Source: Proteus terrae (lineage in GTDB: Bacteria; Pseudomonadota; Gammaproteobacteria; Enterobacterales; Enterobacteriaceae). Taken from it: a stretch of DNA of 64,000 nt. Every line of letters starts with the position of its first letter. Position 1 is the first letter of the stretch. The position numbers were made by a program, and so were the translations under genes. The notes under the pieces are model-generated. The model ran no database searches and was not told the origin of the DNA. It saw only the letters and a list, made by a program, of their open reading frames with translations. Below are positions 19,012-28,774 of the stretch, piece by piece. The stretch covers positions 62,001 to 126,000 of the forward strand of contig NZ_PENS01000009.1 in NCBI RefSeq assembly GCF_003144325.1, written 5' to 3'.

Positions 19012-19977
19012 TTGAAATTACTTGGCACATTACAACGCAAGCGCTCTTTTCTACTTAGTTTAATGTTGCTAAGCCTGGTTGTAAGTACACCTGCCTTTGC
19101 AGCAAAATTAGCCATTGTGATTGATGATTTTGGTTATCGTAAAAAAGAAGATAACCAAGTTTTACAGCTTCCTACTGCAGTTTCTATCGCTATTTTACCT
19201 GATTCTCCTCATGGTAAAGAAGTGGCGACTAAAGCCCATGCACAAGGGCGTGAAATACTGATCCATATGCCAATGGCGCCAATTAGTAAACAACCTCTAG
19301 AGCGCGATACCCTAAAACCGTCAATGGATCAGAACGAAATTAATCGTATTATTCAACATGCTATTAGTAATGTTCCTTACGCTGTCGGTATGAATAACCA
19401 TATGGGCAGTGCGATGACATCGGATAGACAAGCAATGGATAGGGTTATTAAAGCGCTTAATCACTCTAATCTCTATTTTTTAGATAGCGTGACCATCGGT
19501 AATACACAAGCTGCTATTGCCGCTAAAGCCGCAGGAGTTCCTTCTTTGCGTCGCCATGTTTTTCTCGATAACGTACAAACTGAAGCAGAAACTCGCCAAC
19601 AACTTGCCCGCGCTATTGCTTTAGCACGGAAAAATGGCTCTGCCATTGCTATCGGACATCCTCATCCCTCAACGGTTAGAGCATTGCAACAACAACTGCC
19701 TTTACTACCTGCTGATATTCAACTAGTCGCACCAAGTACGCTATTAAAGCCACAGACAGAAAAACCAATACAACCAGAGCCGCCAAAAGTTGTCCCGCCA
19801 ACAGAGCAACCGAAAGAGCCAAAACCTGCGTCTTGGTTAAAGCCAGCGCAAGAAGCGATTATTTCGATGAAAAAAAGTACGCTAATTAATACATTATCCA
19901 GTGGATTTAGCTCATCAGAAAAAAAGAAATTACCTGACATACCTGATCCTAATGGAATTGAGGAAGTTGAAAAATAA
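19012..19977 (+). CDS. yibQ: Divergent polysaccharide deacetylase family protein YibQ
   Basis: This protein of about 321 residues has a signal peptide (cut near TPAFA) and the divergent polysaccharide deacetylase domain: AIVIDDFGYRKKEDNQ, ILIHMPMAP, MNNHMGSAMTSD and AIGHPHPST. The C-terminus is a Pro/Glu/Lys-rich tail. No ATG lies near the start; TTG at 19012 is chosen because GGGAGG sits 5 bases before it, overlapping the end of envC. It probably acts in the periplasm on cell-wall material with EnvC, but its activity is unknown. An intrinsic terminator follows. Confidence 0.88.
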   Translation: MKLLGTLQRKRSFLLSLMLLSLVVSTPAFAAKLAIVIDDFGYRKKEDNQVLQLPTAVSIAILPDSPHGKEVATKAHAQGREILIHMPMAPISKQPLERDTLKPSMDQNEINRIIQHAISNVPYAVGMNNHMGSAMTSDRQAMDRVIKALNHSNLYFLDSVTIGNTQAAIAAKAAGVPSLRRHVFLDNVQTEAETRQQLARAIALARKNGSAIAIGHPHPSTVRALQQQLPLLPADIQLVAPSTLLKPQTEKPIQPEPPKVVPPTEQPKEPKPASWLKPAQEAIISMKKSTLINTLSSGFSSSEKKKLPDIPDPNGIEEVEK

Positions 19978-19984
19978 TGCAATA

Positions 19985-20012
19985 AAAAAGAGCCTTAAAA
20001 GGCTCTTTTTTT
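19985..20012. terminator. Bidirectional intrinsic terminator between yibQ and tdh
   Basis: AAAGAGCC pairs with GGCTCTTT across a short loop, flanked by A and T runs on both sides. It can end both the rightward envC-yibQ transcript and the leftward kbl-tdh transcript. Confidence 0.9.
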
Positions 20013-20028
20013 GCTTAATGAACACTCA

Positions 20029-21054
20029 TTACTGCCAATCTAAAATAACTTTACCTGATTGACCTGAACGCATGATATCAAAACCTTTTTGGAATTCATC
20101 GATTGGAAATTGATGAGTAATAATTGGAGAGAGATCAAGGCCAGACTGAATAAGTGCAGCCATTTTATACCATGTTTCAAACATCTCACGCCCATAGATA
20201 CCTTTAATAAACAAACCTTTAAAGATAACTTGTCCCCAATCAATTGCCATATCAGAAGGCGGAATACCCAACAGTGCAATACGACCGCCATGATTCATGG
20301 TATTAAGCATGGTACGAAACGCAGGTGGCGCACCCGACATTTCTAATCCCACATCAAAACCTTCTGTCATACCCAATTCTTTCATAACATCCATTAGGTT
20401 TTCTTTGCTGACATTCACGGCTCTGGTAACACCCATTTTTTTCGCGAGATCAAGGCGATATTCATTAACATCAGTGATCACCACATGACGAGCCCCAACA
20501 TGCTTACAAATTGCAGCCGCCATAATCCCAATAGGACCAGCTCCTGAAACCAGAACATCTTCACCCACTAAATCAAAAGATAATGCGGTATGTACAGCAT
20601 TACCAAAGGGATCAAAAATAGCGGCTAATTCATCAGGAATATTGTCAGGGATTTTAAACGCATTAAAGGCAGGGATAACCAAATATTCAGCAAAACAGCC
20701 TGAGCGATTTACACCTACACCAATGGTATTGCGACATAAATGAGTACGACCGCCACGACAATTACGGCAATGGCCACAAGTGATATGCCCTTCACCGGAG
20801 ACACGATCACCAATATTAAAACCTTTAACTTCCTGCCCTATCGCAACAATTTCGCCGATATACTCATGGCCTACAACCATAGGAACAGGAATTGTTTTTT
20901 GTGACCACTCATCCCAGTTATAAATATGAACGTCAGTGCCACAAATTGCTGTTTTACGAATTTTGATCATCACATCGTTATGACCAAGTTCAGGTACTGG
21001 AACATCGGTCATCCAAATACCTTCTTGTGCTTTTAATTTTGACAATGCTTTCAT
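20029..21054 (-). CDS. tdh: L-threonine 3-dehydrogenase
   Basis: This 341-residue zinc enzyme oxidises threonine to 2-amino-3-ketobutyrate with NAD+. It is a medium-chain dehydrogenase with the catalytic zinc cysteine in CGTDVHIY, the structural zinc lobe [15 protein letters not shown] and the Rossmann motif [10 protein letters not shown]. It closely matches E. coli Tdh in length and sequence. It lies 9 bases after kbl, and the two enzymes together convert threonine to glycine and acetyl-CoA. Confidence 0.96.
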   Translation of the reverse strand: MKALSKLKAQEGIWMTDVPVPELGHNDVMIKIRKTAICGTDVHIYNWDEWSQKTIPVPMVVGHEYIGEIVAIGQEVKGFNIGDRVSGEGHITCGHCRNCRGGRTHLCRNTIGVGVNRSGCFAEYLVIPAFNAFKIPDNIPDELAAIFDPFGNAVHTALSFDLVGEDVLVSGAGPIGIMAAAICKHVGARHVVITDVNEYRLDLAKKMGVTRAVNVSKENLMDVMKELGMTEGFDVGLEMSGAPPAFRTMLNTMNHGGRIALLGIPPSDMAIDWGQVIFKGLFIKGIYGREMFETWYKMAALIQSGLDLSPIITHQFPIDEFQKGFDIMRSGQSGKVILDWQ

Positions 21055-21063
21055 AGAGTAACC

Positions 21064-22263
21064 TTATGCAATCACATTAAGTTCTTTGCCAATTTTGATA
21101 AATGCCGCCACTGCACGCTCAATTTGTTCAGTAGTGTGTGCTGCCGACATTTGCGTACGAATACGTGCTTGCCCTTGAGGTACAACAGGATAGAAGAATC
21201 CTGTGACATAAATTCCCTCATCAAGTAAGCGCGTTGCAAATTCTTGAGCTAATTTAGCCTCTCCTAACATAACGGGGATAATGGCATGATCTGCGCCAGC
21301 CAATGTAAAACCAGCGGCACTCATTTTTTCACGGAAAAGTGAGGCGTTACGCCATAAACGGGCACGAATTTCATCCCCTGATTTCAGCATATCTAAAACA
21401 GCAATAGAGGCCGCAACAATCGCAGGAGCTAATGAATTAGAGAATAAATAAGGGCGAGAACGCTGACGCAACCACTCAACAACTTCTTTACGCGCTGCGG
21501 TATATCCACCAGAAGCACCACCTAACGCCTTACCTAAAGTGCCTGTGATAATGTCGACTCTGCCCATCACATCACAATACTCATGAGTTCCGCGACCTTG
21601 TGCACCCACAAAGCCTACAGCATGAGAATCATCGACCATAACAAGGGCACCAAATTCATCGGCTAAATCACAGATAGATTTTAGGTCTGCAATCACACCA
21701 TCCATTGAAAATACACCATCTGTCGCGATCATAATGTGGCGAGCATTATCTGCTTTGGCTTTTTCAAGTTGAACACGTAGCTCTGCCATATCGTTATTGG
21801 AATAGCGATAACGTTTAGCTTTACATAAACGCACACCATCAATAATAGATGCATGGTTTAAAGCATCAGAAATAATGGCATCTTCAGGGCCCATTAATGT
21901 TTCAAATAATCCCCCATTGGCATCAAAACAAGATGAATACAGAATGGCATCTTCCATACCTAAAAATTCAGCGATTTTATTTTCTAATGTTTTATGTGAA
22001 TCTTGAGTACCACAGATAAAACGTACAGAAGCCATACCAAATCCGTGGCTGTCCATACCTGCTTTTGCAGCTTCAATTAATTTTGGATGATTAGCGAGGC
22101 CTAAATAGTTATTAGCACAGAAGTTAATAACATGGCTTCCATCAGCAACTGCGATATCTGCGCTTTGTGAAGAAGTGATGATGCGCTCATTTTTAAAGAG
22201 GCCATCTTGACGAGTTTGTTCTAGTTGTTGATTAATTTGTTGGTAAAACGTGGGAGTAGACAT
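21064..22263 (-). CDS. kbl: 2-amino-3-ketobutyrate CoA ligase (glycine C-acetyltransferase)
   Basis: This 399-residue PLP enzyme cleaves 2-amino-3-ketobutyrate with CoA into glycine and acetyl-CoA. It belongs to the alpha-oxoamine synthase family: [16 protein letters not shown] at the N-terminus, [11 protein letters not shown] as the cofactor aspartate/histidine block and [12 protein letters not shown] with the PLP lysine. It is the first gene of the kbl-tdh operon. The upstream region shared with hldD contains a 15-base palindrome. Confidence 0.96.
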   Translation of the reverse strand: MSTPTFYQQINQQLEQTRQDGLFKNERIITSSQSADIAVADGSHVINFCANNYLGLANHPKLIEAAKAGMDSHGFGMASVRFICGTQDSHKTLENKIAEFLGMEDAILYSSCFDANGGLFETLMGPEDAIISDALNHASIIDGVRLCKAKRYRYSNNDMAELRVQLEKAKADNARHIMIATDGVFSMDGVIADLKSICDLADEFGALVMVDDSHAVGFVGAQGRGTHEYCDVMGRVDIITGTLGKALGGASGGYTAARKEVVEWLRQRSRPYLFSNSLAPAIVAASIAVLDMLKSGDEIRARLWRNASLFREKMSAAGFTLAGADHAIIPVMLGEAKLAQEFATRLLDEGIYVTGFFYPVVPQGQARIRTQMSAAHTTEQIERAVAAFIKIGKELNVIA

Positions 22264-22310
22264 ACTTTCTCCTAAGACAGCAATTCGAAAAGAGACAACT
22301 TAAATAGTTT

Positions 22311-22325
22311 GACTATAATATAGTC
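22311..22325. repeat. 15-base palindrome upstream of kbl
   Basis: GACTATAATATAGTC is a perfect palindrome around a central A, about 50 bases before the kbl start. It could be an operator or overlap a promoter -10 region of kbl; no protein can be assigned. Confidence 0.35.
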
Positions 22326-22480
22326 AGTATTGTTTCTTATTTTATGCCTTTGTTCTATTAAAAACGACAAATGTAAATAAATAATGTTATTTGTGTAATT
22401 AAGATCACTAATACGCTCTGCTTTTTTCGAGAATTTCAGTCTGTTGTTCCATGATGAATGCTACCGTTAAAGCTGTTCAG

Positions 22481-22489
22481 TGTTATTAT
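22481..22489 (+). promoter_or_regulatory. Candidate extended -10 promoter of hldD
   Basis: TGTTATTAT fits an extended -10 (TGn followed by TATTAT) about 45 bases before the hldD start codon. No good -35 hexamer is present, as is common for extended -10 promoters. Confidence 0.35.
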
Positions 22490-22533
22490 AGACCTAGAGC
22501 TAATTTTTAGATTTTATATGAAGGGGTAGCCAC

Positions 22534-23472
22534 ATGATTATCGTCACTGGCGGTGCAGGTTTTATCGGCAGCAATATTGTTAAAGCATTAAATGATGAAG
22601 GTTATACTGATATCTTAGTTGTTGATAACCTTAAAGATGGCACCAAATTTGTGAATTTGGTTGATCTAAATATCACTGATTACATGGATAAAGAAGATTT
22701 TATTGCAAGCATTGTTGCTGGTGATGATTTCGGTGATATTGATGCGGTTTTCCATGAAGGTGCTTGCTCTTCCACGACAGAGTGGGATGGCAAATATATG
22801 ATGGATAACAACTATCAATATTCTAAAGAGCTACTTCATTTTTGTCTTGAACGCCAAATTCCTTTCTTATATGCCTCTTCTGCTGCAACTTATGGTGGTC
22901 GTACAGATAACTTTATCGAAGATAGAAAATATGAAGCGCCTTTAAATGTCTATGGCTATTCAAAATTCTTATTCGATGAATATGTACGCCAGATTTTACC
23001 TGAAGCAGATTCAATGATTTGTGGCTTCCGTTATTTTAATGTTTATGGCCCTCGTGAAGGACATAAAGGTGGCATGGCGAGTGTTGCATTCCATTTAAAT
23101 AACCAAGTAAATGCGGGTCAAAATCCAAAATTATTTGAAGGTAGTGAAACCTTCCAACGCGACTTTATTTATGTAGGTGATGTGGCTGCGGTTAATTTAT
23201 GGTTCTGGCGCAATAATGTATCCGGTATTTTTAACTGTGGTACAGGTCGTGCTGAATCATTCCAAGCTGTTGCAGATGCCGTTATTGCTCATCACAAAGA
23301 TAAAGATCTCTCTATCGAACATATTGAGTTTCCAGAGAAATTGAAAGGTCGTTACCAAGCCTTTACTCAAGCTGATCTGACAAATTTACGTAAAGCGGGT
23401 TATACCGCACCTTTTAAAACAGTTGCTGAAGGCGTAGAGCTTTATATGCAATGGTTAAATCAAGGTAAGTAA
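22534..23472 (+). CDS. hldD: ADP-L-glycero-D-manno-heptose 6-epimerase
   Basis: This 312-residue NADP-dependent enzyme converts ADP-D-glycero-D-manno-heptose to the L-glycero form used for the LPS inner core. The Rossmann motif GGAGFIGSN lies at the N-terminus, with [12 protein letters not shown] as the YxxxK pair and [17 protein letters not shown] typical of the family. A GGGG ribosome site precedes the ATG. It opens the LPS core locus and is followed by waaF after 9 bases. Confidence 0.96.
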   Translation: MIIVTGGAGFIGSNIVKALNDEGYTDILVVDNLKDGTKFVNLVDLNITDYMDKEDFIASIVAGDDFGDIDAVFHEGACSSTTEWDGKYMMDNNYQYSKELLHFCLERQIPFLYASSAATYGGRTDNFIEDRKYEAPLNVYGYSKFLFDEYVRQILPEADSMICGFRYFNVYGPREGHKGGMASVAFHLNNQVNAGQNPKLFEGSETFQRDFIYVGDVAAVNLWFWRNNVSGIFNCGTGRAESFQAVADAVIAHHKDKDLSIEHIEFPEKLKGRYQAFTQADLTNLRKAGYTAPFKTVAEGVELYMQWLNQGK

Positions 23473-23481
23473 TCGCTGTTT

Positions 23482-24531
23482 ATGAAAATCTTTGTGGTAG
23501 GGCCTTCATGGGTCGGGGACATGATGATGTCCCAAAGTCTTTATCGTACATTGAAAGCATTACATCCTGCGGCAACGATTGATGTGATGGCACCTGCGTG
23601 GTGCCGTCCATTATTAGAAAAGATGCCAGAAGTTGATAATGCAATCCCAATGCCATTAGGGCACGGTGCTTTAGCCATTGGTGAACGTCGTCGCTTAGGA
23701 AAACAATTAAAAGGGCAAGGTTATACTCACGCTTATGTATTACCTAACTCGTTTAAGTCTGCATTAGTCCCTTTCTTTGCAGATATTCCCAAGCGCACAG
23801 GTTGGCGTGGAGAGATGCGTTATGGTCTATTAAATGATTTGCGACCTTTAAATAAAGATGCATTTCCTTTAATGGTTGAACGCTATGTTGCGCTAGCTTA
23901 TGACAAGCAAAAAGTCCAAAAAGCGACTGATTTACATCAACCTTTGTTATGGCCTAAGTTATCCGTAACCGAGAGTGATATCTCTACCACATTGCATCAA
24001 TTTTCATTATCTACTCAACGTCCTGCTATTGGTTTTTGCCCTGGAGCTGAATTCGGTCCTGCAAAACGTTGGCCTCATTACCATTACGCCGCTTTAGCAC
24101 AGAAGCTGATTGAGCAAGGTTATCAGATCTTCTTGTTTGGCTCTAAAAAAGATAAAGAAGCAGGCGAAGAGATAAAACAAACCTTAACACCAGAAGCACG
24201 TGAAGCGTGTTTTAATCTTGCTGGCGAAACCAGTCTTGAGCAGGCGGTTAATTTAATTGCATCTTGTAAAGCTATTGTCAGTAATGACTCTGGTTTAATG
24301 CATGTTGCTGCCGCGTTAGAGCGTCCGTTAGTGGCGCTTTATGGCCCAAGTAGCCCTGACTTTACCCCTCCTTTATCACATAAAGCACGCGTGATCCGTT
24401 TAATTACTGGTTATCACAAAGTGCGTAAAGGGGATGCAGAACAAGGCTATCACCAAAGCTTAATCGATATTCAGCCAGAGAAGGTTTTGGCTGAATTAGC
24501 AAATTTACTGTCAACGGAGCCATCAGCGTGA
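23482..24531 (+). CDS. waaF: ADP-heptose:LPS heptosyltransferase II
   Basis: This 349-residue family 9 glycosyltransferase adds the second heptose to the inner core. It begins MKIFVVGPSWVGDMMMSQSLYRTLK, contains the CPGAEFGPAKRWPHYHYAAL donor-binding block and the SNDSGLMHVAAAL signature near the C-terminus. The match to E. coli WaaF is close. Its stop overlaps the waaC start (GTGA), coupling the two heptosyltransferases. Confidence 0.95.
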   Translation: MKIFVVGPSWVGDMMMSQSLYRTLKALHPAATIDVMAPAWCRPLLEKMPEVDNAIPMPLGHGALAIGERRRLGKQLKGQGYTHAYVLPNSFKSALVPFFADIPKRTGWRGEMRYGLLNDLRPLNKDAFPLMVERYVALAYDKQKVQKATDLHQPLLWPKLSVTESDISTTLHQFSLSTQRPAIGFCPGAEFGPAKRWPHYHYAALAQKLIEQGYQIFLFGSKKDKEAGEEIKQTLTPEAREACFNLAGETSLEQAVNLIASCKAIVSNDSGLMHVAAALERPLVALYGPSSPDFTPPLSHKARVIRLITGYHKVRKGDAEQGYHQSLIDIQPEKVLAELANLLSTEPSA

Positions 24532-25487
24532 AGCGGGTATTAATCGTTAAAACCTCTTCCATGGGCGATGTGTTACATACATTGCCAGCATTAACTGATG
24601 CAATAAATGTTTATCCTGATATTCGTTTTGATTGGGCCGTCGAAGAAGGTTTTGCACAGATCCCGAGCTGGCATCAAGCCGTTGATACAGTTATTCCTGT
24701 AGCAATACGCCGTTGGCGAAAAAACTGGTTTAGTGCTACTATTCGTGCTGAACGCGCACAATTTCGTCATGCTATTCAATCTCATCATTATGATGCGGTT
24801 ATTGATGCACAAGGTTTACTAAAAAGTGCATTCTTAGTGACTCGATACGCCAAAGGCATTAAACATGGTTATTCTCGCCAATGCGCTCGAGAGCCTTTAG
24901 CGAGTTTCTTTTACGATATTCGCCACAATGTCAGTAAAGAGATGCACGCCGTTAAGCGAATTCGTCAACTGTTTGCTTTAAGCTTAAATTATCCTATTCC
25001 ACAGTCTCAGGGTGATTATGGAATTGCACAGCATTTTCTCTCACTTCCCACCTTTGATGAGCGCCCTTATTTAGTCTTTTTACACGCAACTACGCGTGAT
25101 GAGAAACATTGGCCTGAATCTCATTGGAGAGAGTTAATCGCACTACTTGCTGATTCTGGACTACGCATTAAATTACCTTGGGGTGCCGAGCATGAACATC
25201 AACGAGCAATACGCCTAGCAAAAGATTTTGACTACGTTGATGTATTACCGAAGATGTCATTAGCCCAAGTGGCTCAGGTTATTGCTGGTGCGAAAAGCGT
25301 CGTTTCTGTGGATACGGGATTAAGCCATTTAACGGCAGCATTAGATAAACCCAATATCACCTTATTTGGCCCTACCGATCCCGGCTTAATTGGCGGTTAC
25401 GGTAAAGCCCAAACCTCTATAAAAGCAGAAGGTGGGGATATTGGGGAGATAAGTGCACAACAAGTTATCAATATTCTCGATATTTAG
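24528..25487 (+). CDS. waaC: ADP-heptose:LPS heptosyltransferase I
   Basis: This 319-residue GT9 enzyme adds the first heptose to Kdo2-lipid A. It starts with KRVLIVKTSSMGDVLHTLPAL and contains LHATTRDEKHWPESHWREL and SVDTGLSHLTAALDKPN, all hallmarks of WaaC. The start codon is GTG at 24528, overlapping the waaF stop. It is the last gene of the hldD-waaF-waaC unit and faces the broken GT9 gene on the other strand. Confidence 0.95.
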   Translation: MKRVLIVKTSSMGDVLHTLPALTDAINVYPDIRFDWAVEEGFAQIPSWHQAVDTVIPVAIRRWRKNWFSATIRAERAQFRHAIQSHHYDAVIDAQGLLKSAFLVTRYAKGIKHGYSRQCAREPLASFFYDIRHNVSKEMHAVKRIRQLFALSLNYPIPQSQGDYGIAQHFLSLPTFDERPYLVFLHATTRDEKHWPESHWRELIALLADSGLRIKLPWGAEHEHQRAIRLAKDFDYVDVLPKMSLAQVAQVIAGAKSVVSVDTGLSHLTAALDKPNITLFGPTDPGLIGGYGKAQTSIKAEGGDIGEISAQQVINILDI

Positions 25488-25507
25488 TCTTATAACCCTA
25501 AAAGTTA

Positions 25508-26580
25508 TTAGCCTTTTAGGGTTTTATTGACGGCATTAAAGACTTCATCAACAGTAATAAGATCCATTGATGCTTGTATTCCCTCATCTGGGCTAGGTCT
25601 CTTATTGATAATAGTATGCAAATGAAGATCTTGATAAGGCCCTGTCCATTTAGGGTTTGCTGTCGCAAATAAACTTACTGTTGGGCGTTGTAGTGTGATC
25701 GCCAAATGCAAAGGCCCAGTATCCCCTGTGACTAATACATCCATTATTTTTATTTGACTTAACAAACCAGGTAATGAAGTTTTACCTACTAGATTTTCAA
25801 TATTGTTATGATATTTTTTTGGCAACAATACAAAAAACTCTTCTGGTAATTCTAATTCTCTGGGTGAACCAATAAGTTTAATCTGTATTGATGGTTTACT
25901 CTCAATAAGCTTTTGAGCTAACTCAACAAAATATTTTACTGCCCATCGGCGCTCTTGCGTTGATGCTCCCATTTGAAATCCAACAATATGATTAATTCCT
26001 TTATCTAGTTGTTCTATTTCACAAGGAATTTCCATTCTTGTATCAGAGCTATCTATTCCTAAATGACGAATAATATTAAGTTTACTTTGAACAATATGAC
26101 AATTAGGAGGCTGATGCTCAGCAACAATCCATTTTTGAAACCATTCTGGAATAATATGAAATGTATTACGCAAGATATACTGGCAACCAGCTATAACAGC
26201 AAATAACACATCGTAAGGAAGATGTGAATGTAATATAACCGCTAATTCAGGTTTATATTTTTTTGCATGTAGTGCGATAGGAAGTAGGTTCCTAATTTTA
26301 TTATCCCAGTAAACCACACTATCTATTTGCTCATAGTTTTCAACTAATAATCTATTTTTTCACTAGAAACCAATGTGATATGTGCATCAGGGTAATGTGC
26401 ACGAATAGCTCTTATCGCGGGAGTATTAAACATAAAATCCCCCAGCGCTGTCGTGGAGAAAATAAGAATACTGTTAAATTGAATCTCAGATGAAAATGTA
26501 TCTGTTTTTCTCATCCTGCCCAAAAGTGGGTTATAAATATTTAAAAAATTATGTACCCATTTTAATTTCTTTAACTTCAT
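25508..26580 (-). pseudogene. Family 9 heptosyltransferase-like gene broken by a frameshift
   Basis: Two adjacent leftward frames together make one GT9 protein. The first (26580 down to 26344, 78 residues) holds the N-terminal half-motif SILIFSTTALGDFMFNTPAIRAI and stops at TAG after SSEKIDY. The second frame continues in another phase (LVENYEQIDSVVYWDNK), running to 25508 with VTGDTGPLHLAITLQRPT, the GT9 C-terminal signature. A single-base deletion near an A run (about 26345-26360) explains the break. It lies just after wabN on the same strand, with one base between them. The product would be an outer-core heptosyltransferase; a sequencing error or a phase-variable tract is an alternative. 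Confidence 0.8.
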
Positions 26581-26581
26581 C

Positions 26582-27544
26582 TTATTTTGCCTGCATCTTA
26601 CTTTGATAATACTCAGCTAATGTCACTCCTTGCACTTTGTCTGATAAGAAACTAAATAACGTTTCTAAATCGTTATATAACCCTTCAATATCTTTTTCAG
26701 TACGAAATGTAGGGCTACCACCCGGCATAAATTCAGAGGAGTGCAACATAAATTCAATATGAGAGTGGCCTTGAGCCAAAGATTTTTCAGCAACATCAAT
26801 CATCTGTTGAGCATTGCCACCTTTAGGGCGGAGCCAATTCACAGAAGGCGCTCGTTGCTTACCTCTTAATTTATCGTAACCCTGCTTAACTTTATTCATT
26901 AAAGGCGAGTGCTTATATTGAATACTCATTGGCACTTCTAGTAGCGAAGAGTTTCCCGCTTTAGTGATATTCTGTAAGTCCATAAAGTAAGCATGACTTG
27001 GAAAATCAGTATAATTTGTACCCCCTGATTGTGCGGGATCACCTTTTGTAAATCGCCAATCCACTTTAGGTGTCACAGAACAATCGACTTGGTAACCAAA
27101 CTCAACTAAAAGTTGTGCATAAATCTCATTAAAAGCCCAACGGCCCGCACGATGGCTTAACATTTTAGTTTGTAGTTTATCTTCAAGTAAGTGCGTCATT
27201 AATGCGATTTTTTCTCGCATTTGATCTTTGGGATATTCAATTAAATAAGGCTGATAACGTAAATCATCATCCGTTAAAGGTATTAATGGTGGGCTATTCC
27301 ATGCATGCAAGTGCATACCAATTTCACCGGTATTACGCGCAATAACATCACGGGCAAACTCAATATAAGCTTCATCCATAACCATTTCATAGTTTGTTAG
27401 CCAAACAGGTTTAAAATTAAAGCGCTCACAAAGTTGCTGAAAACGGGGAAGAAAGTGCGTATTTTGAGTAGTGATATCACGTTCATTTTCCCAAAGATTA
27501 TCGCCTTCAGTATCTAATGTGATAATAAATGCTGGTTTAGTCAT
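26582..27544 (-). CDS. wabN: Polysaccharide deacetylase family protein, probable core GlcNAc deacetylase WabN
   Basis: This 320-residue protein has the NodB-like deacetylase layout: an early metal-site stretch ITLDTEGDNLWENE, then GEIGMHLHAWNSPPL with paired histidines and SHRAGRWAFN. In Klebsiella and Proteus core loci, WabN removes the acetyl group from the outer-core GlcNAc added by WabH. The position beside waaQ-wabG-wabH fits that role. It is transcribed leftward, divergent from waaQ, and leads into the broken GT9 gene. The family call is firm; the gene name rests on context. Confidence 0.75.
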   Translation of the reverse strand: MTKPAFIITLDTEGDNLWENERDITTQNTHFLPRFQQLCERFNFKPVWLTNYEMVMDEAYIEFARDVIARNTGEIGMHLHAWNSPPLIPLTDDDLRYQPYLIEYPKDQMREKIALMTHLLEDKLQTKMLSHRAGRWAFNEIYAQLLVEFGYQVDCSVTPKVDWRFTKGDPAQSGGTNYTDFPSHAYFMDLQNITKAGNSSLLEVPMSIQYKHSPLMNKVKQGYDKLRGKQRAPSVNWLRPKGGNAQQMIDVAEKSLAQGHSHIEFMLHSSEFMPGGSPTFRTEKDIEGLYNDLETLFSFLSDKVQGVTLAEYYQSKMQAK

Positions 27545-27703
27545 GCATTCCCCGCCAACTAATGGATTATAAGTTCATAATTGAATAAATTGTTCTATGT
27601 TACGCAGTAGAAAACATCAATTCAATCAATATAAATACAGTATGGTAGATGCATTCTGTGGATTTGTTTACAATTAGAGTATCTCACTAAAGCTAAAGTA
27701 ATT

Positions 27704-28774
27704 ATGACTAATATAAATCGATCATTTAATAGAATACTGGTTATTAAACTCCAACATCATGGAGATATGTTATTAACGACACCCGTTATATGCTCATTAA
27801 AATCAGCTTATCCTAATGCAACGATTGATGTTCTATTATATAAAGAAACATTACCGATGCTTGAGCACAACCCATTAATCAATAAAATTTTTTATCTTGA
27901 TCGCAATTGGAAGTATCAAGGTAAATTCACTCGATTGAAAAAAGAGTGGCAACTTGGTCGAGAATTACAAAAACAACAGTATGATTTAGTGGTTAATTTA
28001 GCGGATCAATGGAAAGCCGCTATTTTTGCTTTAGTGACTAAAGCACAAGTTCGTTTAGGACTTGAATTTGAAAAACGCAAAGGCAATAAGTTTTGGCAAA
28101 AATGCCATAATATAATTATCTCCACCTCAGATCATGGGCAACTACATACTGTTGAACAAAACCTAAGTATCCTTACTCCACTTAATGTTCCTATTATTTC
28201 TGATGTTATGATGTCTTATAGTGAAGAAGATAAGCAGTGGCTAGCGAAGACTATTAAAAAGCATCATATTCCTGAAAACTACATCGTGATCCAACCGACC
28301 TCTCGCTGGTTTTTCAAATGCTGGGATGAAGATAAAATGGCGGCTTTGATTACACAACTTCAGAATAGTAATTATTCTGTTGTTTTAACCTCAGGACCAG
28401 AGAAAAAAGAATTGGAGATGATCGAAGCTATTTTGACGCAATGTCCAAATAAAGAAGCTATAACAGTCTTAGCTGGCCAAACTTCTTTATCCCAATTAGC
28501 GGTATTAATTGATAATGCAGGGCTTTTTATTGGCGTTGATTCTGTTGCAATGCATATGGCTGCTGCATTAAAAACACCTTTAATAGCACTTTTTGGTCCA
28601 TCTAAACTCGAACATTGGCATCCTTGGCAAGCAGTAGGTGAAACAATTTGGGCGGGTGATTATGAAGATATTCCACATCCTGATCATATTAAAACAGATA
28701 CTCAACAACGTTATCTCTCCGCTATTCCTGTTGATGTTGTCTACCGCTCAGCTAAGAGGTATTTACCCCAATGA
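27704..28774 (+). CDS. waaQ: LPS core heptosyltransferase III
   Basis: This 356-residue GT9 enzyme has the family N-terminus ILVIKLQHHGDMLLTTPVICSL, the central IQPTSRWFFKCWDEDKMAAL and the signature GVDSVAMHMAAALKTP. These match WaaQ, which adds a branching heptose to heptose II of the inner core. It is the first gene of a rightward unit waaQ-wabG-wabH and shares a 4-base ATGA overlap with wabG. Other GT9 genes lie in this window, so the assignment to heptosyltransferase III relies on sequence resemblance and gene order. Confidence 0.82.
   Translation: MTNINRSFNRILVIKLQHHGDMLLTTPVICSLKSAYPNATIDVLLYKETLPMLEHNPLINKIFYLDRNWKYQGKFTRLKKEWQLGRELQKQQYDLVVNLADQWKAAIFALVTKAQVRLGLEFEKRKGNKFWQKCHNIIISTSDHGQLHTVEQNLSILTPLNVPIISDVMMSYSEEDKQWLAKTIKKHHIPENYIVIQPTSRWFFKCWDEDKMAALITQLQNSNYSVVLTSGPEKKELEMIEAILTQCPNKEAITVLAGQTSLSQLAVLIDNAGLFIGVDSVAMHMAAALKTPLIALFGPSKLEHWHPWQAVGETIWAGDYEDIPHPDHIKTDTQQRYLSAIPVDVVYRSAKRYLPQ

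Noticed and set aside
22505-22533. GGGGTAGC before hldD as a possible ops (RfaH) site
   Set aside because: It matches only part of the ops consensus, lacks the rest of JUMPStart and is explained as the ribosome site of hldD.
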